Below, in pieces: positions 1-6,592 of a stretch of 33,891 bases of DNA. The first letter of the stretch is position 1. Each line of letters begins with the position of its first letter. The DNA is from Candidatus Gastranaerophilales bacterium. Its GTDB lineage: Bacteria > Cyanobacteriota > Vampirovibrionia > Gastranaerophilales > Gastranaerophilaceae. The stretch lies in the NCBI GenBank assembly GCA_944325025.1, contig CALUYN010000020.1:1-33891 (forward strand). Reading direction: 5' to 3'. Position numbers and translations under genes: made by a program. The notes under the pieces are model-generated. The model did not search any database, was not told where the DNA came from, and saw only the letters and a program-made list of their open reading frames with translations.

Positions 1-1265
1 CCGTTTTTTACTTCAAAATTAATTTCAGGTTTTAAGGCAGGCGCATATTTTAGGGTATAAATATCTGTAAAATCTTCTGTTACTGGAATTTTTTGAGTGT
101 CATAAAGCAGTGAATTTTCTACCCCGAAATGTTTTGAAACAATTTTATATTCAGGGATAAGCTCTTTGCTGTCCATAACAGGTGTTTTAAAGTTATATTT
201 AAGCCTTAATTCTTCGATAATTGTGTTTGCAATTTGTATAATTTTTTCGTAGCGCGTAATATTTTCTCTATGAACTAAATCAGTTGAACACCCGTAAATC
301 CCGTCGTGTGCCTGATTTTTTAAAAGAAGCTTATACGCATATTCTATAATTGCATCATATTGTGAGCCGTATTTTTTCTGCAATTTGTCTGCCTGTTCAA
401 GAAGATAAGTGCATTTTACGTTATATTGTTTAAGCTTCATTCTTGCAGAAAATGAACCTTGTAGAATAAATGTAAGGCTGTTATCCCTGAGTTCGTCATT
501 CCATTCAAAATTTTTAAAATTATCTTTTACAAGTTCAAAGTATTCAAACGGGTTAGAAAGTTTTATTTCGTAATCTAGAAGCAGACTGTTGAGTTTATTT
601 ATTTGTTCCGTGATATCAGGTTCAACGCCTAAGTGATCTGCCCCAATCGGTAATAACAGATAATCATTTGACTTTGCAGCGATTTTATCAAGATTTCCTT
701 TTAACCATTCGGCTTTTTGTTCAATTGTCATCGGCGAAGAAAAAATATCCATAAAATACCCGCGGATGAGATTTACGGTATTAACTCCGTTAAATGTGAA
801 TTCTGACGGGATATCTCCGCAGCCTCTCCAGACGACGCATTTATCAATCCCGAATTTTTTTAATAGGGGCGGAATATTTTTGCTGTGCCCGAATGTGTCC
901 GCAAAATACCCGATAAAATCAGTACAGCCAAAATCTTTTGAAACTTTCAATCCGATTTCAAGATTTTTTTCAAAAACTGTTCTGTCTGTTAAAAATTCAT
1001 CAATAAGAGTATAAAATGGGCCTATAAAAAGTTTTTTTTCTGCAATAAATTTCCTGATTAATTTTTCTTTTTCAGGTCTTATCTCTAAATAATCAAGAAG
1101 TGCCCCCACCTGTCCGTCAAAATAGAATGACGGAATTTTATTATTTTCAAGCAGATTTAGAACATTATCAAAAACTCTCAAAAGTCTAAGTCTAAAAACC
1201 TCAAACTCCCTATACCATTCTCTGTCCCAGTGGGTATGTAAATATGCGATAACTGTCTTTTTCAT
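1..1265 (-). CDS. Glycoside hydrolase family 38 alpha-mannosidase, N-terminal part (gene runs off the left edge)
   Basis: About 421 residues are visible; family members are usually 800-1000, so the 3' half lies outside the window. The reading frame is open from the ATG at 1263-1265 to base 1. Residues 10-17 read HTHWDREW, the GH38 metal-binding HxHWD start. ADTFGHS at 122-128 holds the expected catalytic nucleophile (D123) and metal ligand. QAHDGIYGCSTDLVH, with H320 and D321, matches the conserved HD-x-I-x-G-C-S-x-D-x-VH block of bacterial and MngB-like members. The enzyme should hydrolyse alpha-mannosides or 2-O-mannosyl glycerate-type sugars; the substrate cannot be told from this part. 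There is no signal peptide, so it is probably cytoplasmic. No convincing Shine-Dalgarno site precedes the ATG. A weak extended -10 (TGTTACAAA) ends 6 nt before it. The family call is firm; the exact substrate is unknown. Confidence 0.88.
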   Translation of the reverse strand, partial: MKKTVIAYLHTHWDREWYREFEVFRLRLLRVFDNVLNLLENNKIPSFYFDGQVGALLDYLEIRPEKEKLIRKFIAEKKLFIGPFYTLIDEFLTDRTVFEKNLEIGLKVSKDFGCTDFIGYFADTFGHSKNIPPLLKKFGIDKCVVWRGCGDIPSEFTFNGVNTVNLIRGYFMDIFSSPMTIEQKAEWLKGNLDKIAAKSNDYLLLPIGADHLGVEPDITEQINKLNSLLLDYEIKLSNPFEYFELVKDNFKNFEWNDELRDNSLTFILQGSFSARMKLKQYNVKCTYLLEQADKLQKKYGSQYDAIIEYAYKLLLKNQAHDGIYGCSTDLVHRENITRYEKIIQIANTIIEELRLKYNFKTPVMDSKELIPEYKIVSKHFGVENSLLYDTQKIPVTEDFTDIYTLKYAPALKPEINFEVKN

Positions 1266-1357
1266 AGTAAATTTGTAACATATTTCTTTATATAGTGCAA
1301 AGATTTAACAAATATGTTAAAATAATTATGTTAAATATCAAATATAAGGAGTTGAGA

Positions 1358-2343
1358 ATGAAAAAATTTATTGAATTATTACAGAGCTTCGGGGGGGGGG
1401 CACTGTAGGCTCCGCCGAAGGCAAAGAGGTTAGCCAGTTAGATAGAAGTCCAGAGGTCAGGAAGGCAGGAGGTCAATCCGACGTTCAGCATGACACGAAC
1501 CCTCTCCCTCAATCCCTCCCCCGAGGGAGGGAAGTTAAAAGATCCTCTTCACGCTTCACACTTCACTCTTCACTTAAAAAGAAAGCCGCCTTCCCTCTCG
1601 CCGAAGGTGCTACGCACGTAGCCCACTTTCACAATATTCGTCGAGTTGCATTTACTTTAGCTGAGGTACTCATCACCCTCGGCATAATCGGTGTTGTTGC
1701 AGCAATAACAATCCCGACTCTTGTTAACAAATATCAGATGAAAGTTTTTGAAACAGCGTTTAAAAAGCAGTATTCTGTATTTCAAAATGCTCTTAATCTT
1801 GCGGTTTTTGAAAATGGCACTTCAGAGTGTTATATTTTTTATACTGGAGGAATGTCATATCAAACACGAAAAGAGGACTGCAATCTCCTTAAAGAAAATT
1901 TAGTATCATTACTACATCTTACTCCTATTAAAACTGATGACAAATCATATAAATACAAGCTAAAGTCAGAAGTGTTGGCTCAGGGTGGTAAAACAGTAAA
2001 TAGTAATTGTACTTATGATGATTTTACCGTATATAATAATCCGGCAGTTGGTACATATATGACTAATGACGGGGCTATTGTAAAATTGTCTTTAAATACT
2101 ACTTCTGCATATATGCCTGTTATGATATTTGACGTAAACGGCCTAAAAGGCCCGAACAAATGGGGTTATGATGTATTTTTTATGACTTTGACAAAACGTG
2201 ATAGAAATGGCTCTATTGACCAAAAAATATTTCTGACTGATGAATACTGTTCAATTGTTGAAAAAGGCGGACGTCTGCCGCGGAATATTCTTCAGAATAA
2301 AGAAAAAACAGAGGATAGTGATTTTTCTTGGCTTTGGGATTAG
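1358..2343 (+). CDS. Prepilin-like protein, out of frame at a 10-G tract (candidate phase-variable gene)
   Basis: AAGGAG at 1346-1351 sits 6 nt before the ATG at 1358. The first codons read MKKFIELLQSF, then ten G (1391-1400), and the frame stops at TAG 1406-1408. The frame reached by adding one G (or removing two) is open without a stop from the tract to TAG 2341-2343, giving a 328-residue protein. In that frame a repeat-like insert is followed by RVAFTLAEVLITLGIIG (codons from 1642), a classical prepilin N-terminus cleaved before Phe (codon 1651). The mature part carries DVNGLKGPNKWGYDVFF, matching the block in the intact gene at 25009. The normal leader of such proteins is about 5 residues; here it would be about 98. 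An annotation starting at ATG 1738 would lose the whole pilin helix, and no ATG, GTG or TTG lies in frame between the tract and 1738. Mature product: pseudopilin-like surface or secretion protein of unknown role. It could be a true pseudogene or an assembly error in the tract. Confidence 0.75.
1391..1400 (+). repeat. Poly-G tract (10 G), candidate slippage switch
   Basis: Ten consecutive G directly follow codon TTC of the leader. Ten G put the downstream prepilin out of frame; eleven or eight put it in frame; nine lead to a TAG about 14 codons after the tract. The block CAGAGCTTC plus ten G plus CAC (1382-1403) is identical to 33695-33716. Such a run is very unusual in AT-rich DNA. Confidence 0.85.
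1401..1640 (+). repeat. Repeat-derived insert inside the prepilin leader
   Basis: This stretch is far more GC-rich than its surroundings. Its pieces recur at other places in the window: a 24-nt block (1453-1476) identical to 33731-33754; a hairpin TCCCTCCC-CCGA-GGGAGGGA (1513-1532) like those at 18563-18582 and 24660-24679; and GGTGCTACGCACGTAG (about 1607-1622), also found near 24699-24714. It interrupts the leader between the MKKF-like start and the AFTLAEV cleavage region, and it contains no stop in the prepilin frame. No transposase or clear target-site duplication is visible. Confidence 0.7.
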
Positions 2344-2420
2344 TCCTGGGAAATAGCCTTGGAAGTTAATGAAATATTTTTTTAAGCTGTTTATCCTAAT
2401 TTAAAAGAGATGAGGTAAAC

Positions 2421-3224
2421 ATGAATAAAAAAATATTTTTAACTTTTGGGGTTTTGTTAAGTGTTTCACTGTCTGCAAACGCCGGAATTTTATCTAATAT
2501 ATTCGGGTTTAACAACGGATATAACAGCGGGTATTATTATAATCCTTCCTATGTAAGATATAGAAATACCGGTTATTATCCTTATAGGTACAATAATTAT
2601 TATAACAGAAATTATTACAGTCCTAATTATCGCTACAATAGATACTATAACAGATATCCCGGGAATTATTACAGACCGCAGGTGATAAGACGTACAAATG
2701 TCATTAGAAAAAGCAGTGAGGCTAATAATATTAAGCCTGTTGCAAACAGTTTTTCTGGAATTGAAAAAATTGAAAAGAAAATTCTTCTCCAAACTTACGA
2801 GTATGATTCTCCAAAAAATCGTATAGAGAGGCTTGAACAAAAGCTGCTCGGTGCGGTGCAAAATGGGGATTTAAACCAGAGATTTTATACACTTAAAAGT
2901 ATTGCAAAGAATTATAAGGCATACAATCCAGATGCTATGTATTCTTCAAATCGCCATAATACTTACGATGATTACAGACCGCCTGTATTCACGGGTTCTA
3001 TGGGCAGCGGATGGCAAAATACTCTCTGGGGTAATTTCAAAAATCAATTTATTGGGATGCCTACAGGAATGACGCCTGCTATGGATCCGGCTTACATGGA
3101 TTATTTCGAGGCAGAGCGTGCGATGATGGGCAGCGGAAAAGATGTGGATATAAGGACAAATACAGGATATTACCGCTCACGTACAAACAGAAGCACCGGA
3201 ACCGGCGTCACTATATTAGATTGA
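2421..3224 (+). CDS. Secreted Tyr/Asn/Arg-rich protein of unknown function
   Basis: The 267-residue product starts with a Sec signal peptide: Lys at positions 3-4, a hydrophobic core, and a likely cleavage after SANA at residue 21. Residues of roughly 34-90 are a low-complexity Tyr/Asn/Arg segment (YNNYYNRNYYSPNYRYN type). A Lys/Glu-rich, helical-looking stretch with repeated RIERLEQKL-like spacing follows around 115-150. The C-terminal third (GSGWQNTLWGNFKNQFIG) is Gly/Met-rich and ends in an Arg/Thr-rich tail. GAGATGAGG upstream provides a ribosome site. I do not recognise a family. The composition fits an extracellular, cell-wall or matrix protein, but that is inference. It lies between the switchable prepilin and the flagellar operon without a clear link to either. 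Confidence 0.7.
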   Translation: MNKKIFLTFGVLLSVSLSANAGILSNIFGFNNGYNSGYYYNPSYVRYRNTGYYPYRYNNYYNRNYYSPNYRYNRYYNRYPGNYYRPQVIRRTNVIRKSSEANNIKPVANSFSGIEKIEKKILLQTYEYDSPKNRIERLEQKLLGAVQNGDLNQRFYTLKSIAKNYKAYNPDAMYSSNRHNTYDDYRPPVFTGSMGSGWQNTLWGNFKNQFIGMPTGMTPAMDPAYMDYFEAERAMMGSGKDVDIRTNTGYYRSRTNRSTGTGVTILD

Positions 3225-3248
3225 CTTTTTGTATAACATCATTAATAT
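3221..3248 (+). promoter_or_regulatory. Possible promoter of the fliJ operon
   Basis: TTGACT (3221-3226), overlapping the stop codon of the preceding gene, is followed after 16 nt by TAATAT (3243-3248). This is a plausible vegetative promoter about 65 nt upstream of fliJ. No sigma-28-type TAAA...GCCGATAA pattern was seen. Confidence 0.35.
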
Positions 3249-3313
3249 CATACATATAGATGTTTATAACACTCTAAAAATCAGTAATAATAAAACACAA
3301 AGAGTGATATAAA

Positions 3314-3802
3314 ATGCCTTTCAGATACCGACTGCAAAAAGTTCTGGAATTCCGAATCCGCAAAAAAGAAGAGCAGCTTCTGGTTGTTCAAAAAGCTCAG
3401 CAGGCAGTGCTGACAGCAGAGGAGAATATCAGAAAAAACGAAGAAGAGATTGAATCCACAAAAAAGAATATGCGTCAGGCAGATCCTATGATGTATGAGG
3501 CTTATGATAATTACCTTAACCATCTCTGGGATAAGGCGGAACAGCTCGAGGCTATAAGAGTAGAAGCGCAGAAGGTTCTGGATGAAGAAACAATAAAACT
3601 TGTAAAGCTTGAACAGGGTGTTAAGGTACTTGAAAAACACAAGGAAAAACACAGAGAGGCTTACATAGAAGAAGAAAAAAAAGCAGAGCTGAAAACATAT
3701 TCAGAACTGGGTGTAACAAGATTTTTCAGACAAAATCTGGAAAGAATTGAAGAAGAAGAGGAAATTCTCAAACAGTTAGAAGAAATAGACGGAGGTAATT
3801 AA
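3314..3802 (+). CDS. fliJ: Flagellar export chaperone FliJ
   Basis: At 162 residues it is close to the usual FliJ length of about 145-150. It opens with FRYRLQKVLEFRIRKKEEQ, matching the F-x-Y-x-L-Q-x-V-L-x-x-R start of the family. Nearly all the rest is charged heptad-like coiled coil rich in Glu, Lys and Gln. FliJ is the soluble stalk of the flagellar type III export ATPase: it binds FliI and FlhA and helps cycle export chaperones. FliI and FliH genes are not in this window. The stop codon is 2 nt before the start of the fliK-like gene, which supports co-transcription. FliJ is weakly conserved in sequence, so the call leans on the N-terminal motif, the coiled coil and the flagellar neighbours. 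Confidence 0.82.
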   Translation: MPFRYRLQKVLEFRIRKKEEQLLVVQKAQQAVLTAEENIRKNEEEIESTKKNMRQADPMMYEAYDNYLNHLWDKAEQLEAIRVEAQKVLDEETIKLVKLEQGVKVLEKHKEKHREAYIEEEKKAELKTYSELGVTRFFRQNLERIEEEEEILKQLEEIDGGN

Positions 3803-3804
3803 AA

Positions 3805-4656
3805 ATGAATGTAAGTACAGCTGCAGCTGCTGCAACGGCAAGCACATCCGATGTAAGTTCAACGCAGTCGCAAAACAGAACAAACAGCAGTTCAAAAACT
3901 TCTGAAAAATCTTTTGATGAGGAAATGAAGTCTGTTTCTTCCACAGATGAAAAGAATGAAGAAACCTCTAAAGTTGATGAAGATAATAAAACTGCCAGTG
4001 ACAAAAAAACTGACTCTGATAAAAAATCAGATAAATCGCATAATGAATTAAAAAACGCTGATGACATTGTTCCGGCTGATGCTTTGTCCGGCGGGGTTAA
4101 TTTTACGGACTTTAAATACCATAATGAAGGCCAGTCTTTACTATCTCAAAATATTCAAAGTCTTTTGAATACAAAGGATTTGATGGCAACAGTAAATTCT
4201 GCATCAACTTTTGACTATGACGTTATTAATATGTCTGACAGCGATGCTAATTTCTTTGCAAATCTTGTTCAAAATACTGATATGTCAATGAAAAGCATAT
4301 CAGATTCTGTTAATCAAGCGTTAATGAACAATAATGCAGAAACAGTGCAAAAAAATGTTCAGGTATCGTCAGTATTAATGGATAAACTGGCAGAATCAAT
4401 GAAAACAAGCCAGCCTTTTAGAATTGATTTTGACAAAGACGTTTCTGTCATTATAAAAGTAAATAAAGACGGCTCGCTTGCTGCTAATTTTATACCTGGC
4501 GATAAAGCTGTTGAACAGTATTTAAGAAACAATATCTCGTCTTTAAGACAAAGATTTGATGAACAAAATCTTCCCTACTCAGAATTAAGCTACAGCAATC
4601 AGAACAGACAGCAGCAGGAAAGACGTAGAAACAATAAGGAGAACAGCAATGAATGA
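3805..4656 (+). CDS. fliK: Flagellar hook-length control protein FliK-like
   Basis: The first 100 residues or so are low-complexity Ser/Thr/Asp/Lys (for example SDKKTDSDKKSDKSHNE), as in the flexible ruler part of FliK. The C-terminal part fits the Flg_hook domain: PFRIDFDKDVSVIIKVNKDG, then a segment ending YLRNNISSLRQRFDEQNLPY, the pattern of beta strand, Gly turn, then helix and Leu/Arg residues that closes FliK proteins. The tail is Gln/Arg/Asn-rich. FliK measures hook length and switches export specificity through FlhB, which is encoded at 10376-11449. The gene starts 2 nt after fliJ and overlaps the following hook/rod gene by 8 nt. At 283 residues it is short for FliK (often 350-500). 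The family call is based on architecture and position more than on strong sequence identity. Confidence 0.68.
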   Translation: MNVSTAAAAATASTSDVSSTQSQNRTNSSSKTSEKSFDEEMKSVSSTDEKNEETSKVDEDNKTASDKKTDSDKKSDKSHNELKNADDIVPADALSGGVNFTDFKYHNEGQSLLSQNIQSLLNTKDLMATVNSASTFDYDVINMSDSDANFFANLVQNTDMSMKSISDSVNQALMNNNAETVQKNVQVSSVLMDKLAESMKTSQPFRIDFDKDVSVIIKVNKDGSLAANFIPGDKAVEQYLRNNISSLRQRFDEQNLPYSELSYSNQNRQQQERRRNNKENSNE

Positions 4657-5485
4657 TTCATTTATAACGGCGCTTAATACTCAAAAATCAACTGTTAACT
4701 GGATGGATGTTATTGCAAATAACATGACTAATGTTTATACTCCGGGGTTCAGGGAAGAACAGGTCACGTTTAAAACATTTCTTGGCGGAGCTATTTCCGA
4801 AAATTATGATAAAAAGATTGATCAGGGTAAATCAACTCCCGGTACTTCAAAAGAAAACTTATTCCTTGAAGGTAAAGGCTTTTTTCTTGTAAAAGATGCT
4901 GAGGGCAAAAGCATTTATACAAGATTAGGAGAATTTAAATTTGATAATGAAGGCGTTTACCGCGATAGAAACGGAAACACTGTTCAAGGATATATTTTAA
5001 ACGATAAAGGCGAAATTATGCAAGGGACAAAGTCTGTAGCTTCAGACCTTTATGAAGAAACAGCAATGAAAGGCGGCGCCCTTGATATTCCAACGACCAA
5101 TATTAAACTCTGGATTGACCCGAATAACGGTAAATTTTTAGGCAAGTACGATGATTATGAAATAAAAGGCGATGGAACAATTTATGGCAAAGCTGACGGC
5201 GGAAAACGCTCAGTACCATTGTATAAAGTTACTACGCGTAATTTCCATAATGCATCGGCTTTGTATGAATTTAAACCCGGTTTGTTTCTCGAAACAGAAG
5301 AATCAGGTAAACCTCTTTTAGGCGCAGGAGAAATCCGTTCAGGTTTGTTAGAGCTTTCAAATGCTGATTTTAAAGCTAATATTTCATACTATCAAATGGC
5401 AAAATTGCAGATGGAAGTGGCAAATAAACTGATTTCTTCAAACAAAGAATTGCTTGAAGAAGCAATGAGGCTTGTAAGCAACTAG
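4649..5485 (+). CDS. Flagellar basal-body rod/hook protein of the FlgF/FlgG/FlgE family
   Basis: The N-terminal rod motif is clear: VIANNMTNVYTPGFRE at about residues 21-36 corresponds to the ANN-x-A-N-x-x-T-x-GFK signature. GKGFFLVKDAEGKSIYTRLG and FKFDNEGVYRDRNGNTVQGY follow, as in FlgE/F/G core domains. The C-terminus has GLLELSNADFKANISYYQMA and a final helix, the G-x-L-E-x-SN-x-D end of the family. At 278 residues the length fits FlgG or FlgF better than FlgE (usually 400 or more). Position after a fliK-like gene would normally suggest FlgE, often with flgD between, so hook protein remains possible. The product is exported through the flagellar type III apparatus and assembled in the rod or hook. 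The start overlaps the upstream gene by 8 nt, with AAGGAG about 10 nt before it. Confidence 0.8.
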   Translation: MNDSFITALNTQKSTVNWMDVIANNMTNVYTPGFREEQVTFKTFLGGAISENYDKKIDQGKSTPGTSKENLFLEGKGFFLVKDAEGKSIYTRLGEFKFDNEGVYRDRNGNTVQGYILNDKGEIMQGTKSVASDLYEETAMKGGALDIPTTNIKLWIDPNNGKFLGKYDDYEIKGDGTIYGKADGGKRSVPLYKVTTRNFHNASALYEFKPGLFLETEESGKPLLGAGEIRSGLLELSNADFKANISYYQMAKLQMEVANKLISSNKELLEEAMRLVSN

Positions 5486-5516
5486 ATTTACAACACATAT
5501 ACATTTAAACTCCATT

Positions 5517-6488
5517 TCAAAAAGGGACTTTTGTCCCTTTTATTTCTTTTATTATGTCGCGTATTTCATCGGAAATATCTTCTGCACATGTTATATTTTT
5601 CTTTACAGCCTGCGCAAATTCTGCTTTTTTAAAGTCATGAAGCCCTCTGTGTTTAAAAAATTCTTCTAGAAATTCTACTTTTGAAGAACTTTCCCTAAGC
5701 CCGTCAATAGAGGATAATGAAATATTTTCGGTTTCATATTTCAATGTCTTAATTATTAATAATTCAGGCAGCAAATCTTCAAATTCTCCGCTTTTTAAAA
5801 TATGGATTTGGTCAAATTTCCGTAATTTAGGCTTAATTTCATTAAAATTTTCCTGTGCATCTTTATCTAAGAGAACAAAAATTGGTATTTTTAAGCATTC
5901 AGCAAAGTTATAAAAGTATTTTACAACCTGATTTTTGCCGCCGGCTGAAACTATATAAATCCCATGCTTATTAAAATCGTACCCGCAGAGTTTGGCAAAT
6001 TCCGGCAGGAGAGTTTCTTCTGTAATCCCTTCACAGAGAATAATTTTTTCAACAGGGAAACAAAATGCTTCTTTTTCCCTTTTTTTAATGGGGTTGGTAT
6101 CATTCAAAGCCTTGAGAAATTTCAAATTTAAAGGTATATCTTCCGGCAAAAGTTTTATAATTGCTTTATAATTTATTTTATTTTTCAGAAGTTTTTGAGT
6201 GTTTTCATCAAGTTTAAATACAGAATTTTCATAGTCAAAAAGTCTTTGATTTATTAACCCATCCTCAAATTTGTCGTTAAGAGAATTATTTATTACTTCC
6301 TGAGCTAAATTGGTTAGTTTCTCATACTCCATATCATCAAGATCTGACTTTTTAAATTTAGGTTCTATAAGATTATTGAGAATTATATCTTTAAAAACTC
6401 TCAAATATTTTATTTCCGGTTCTTTAAACCTTGTTAGTCTGTCTATTGAAATTATTAGTTGTTCTTTTGTCAGCGGTTTGATTTTCAA
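5517..6488 (-). CDS. Stand-alone TOPRIM-domain protein, OLD-nuclease-like
   Basis: The 323-residue product has an uncharacterised helical N-terminal half and a TOPRIM fold from about residue 147. It shows KIILCEGITEETLLPEF (catalytic-type E153), SAGGKNQVVKYF, VLLDKDAQ (D208 and D210, the metal-binding DxD) and a later GEFEDLLPE block. These match the C-terminal nuclease domain of OLD-family proteins (VEGxTE, GG, DxD, G-[DE]-[LF]-EDLLP). The usual N-terminal ABC-type ATPase (Walker A and B) is absent. OLD-like TOPRIM enzymes cut or nick DNA and often act in phage defence or recombination; for this gene that is inference. The frame starts with TTG at 6486-6488. No ATG lies upstream in frame and the ribosome site is poor, so the start is uncertain. 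The gene is isolated and convergent with the flagellar operon. Confidence 0.65.
   Translation of the reverse strand: MKIKPLTKEQLIISIDRLTRFKEPEIKYLRVFKDIILNNLIEPKFKKSDLDDMEYEKLTNLAQEVINNSLNDKFEDGLINQRLFDYENSVFKLDENTQKLLKNKINYKAIIKLLPEDIPLNLKFLKALNDTNPIKKREKEAFCFPVEKIILCEGITEETLLPEFAKLCGYDFNKHGIYIVSAGGKNQVVKYFYNFAECLKIPIFVLLDKDAQENFNEIKPKLRKFDQIHILKSGEFEDLLPELLIIKTLKYETENISLSSIDGLRESSSKVEFLEEFFKHRGLHDFKKAEFAQAVKKNITCAEDISDEIRDIIKEIKGTKVPF
5519..5541. terminator. Bidirectional terminator overlapping the end of the TOPRIM gene
   Basis: AAAGGGAC (5521-5528), TTTT, GTCCCTTT (5533-5540) form an 8-bp stem followed by T-rich sequence on both strands. On + it closes the flagellar operon (stop at 5485). 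On - it lies inside the last codons of the TOPRIM gene (KGTKVPF-stop), with a T run at the stop codon. Confidence 0.8.
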
Positions 6489-6592
6489 AATATTTTTAAT
6501 CCCAGTTGTAACATTTGTTAATTAAATATAAAAATTTAGCAAATTTTTACTCCGTTTATTTTTTTATATAATAGTAGTAGCGGAGTGGAAAA

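Noticed and set aside
766-1014. Open frame on + inside the GH38 gene
   Set aside because: It is antisense to a well-supported mannosidase with conserved catalytic motifs.
1738-2343. Prepilin gene starting at ATG 1738
   Set aside because: This ATG lies inside the mature domain and has no ribosome site; the frame is open upstream through the pilin helix to the G tract.
2490-2861. Ile-rich open frame on - under the Tyr-rich protein
   Set aside because: It mirrors the TAT/AAT-rich low-complexity stretch; the + gene has a ribosome site and signal peptide.
3225-3313. Sigma-28 promoter before fliJ
   Set aside because: No TAAA plus GCCGATAA pattern found; only a vegetative-type candidate.
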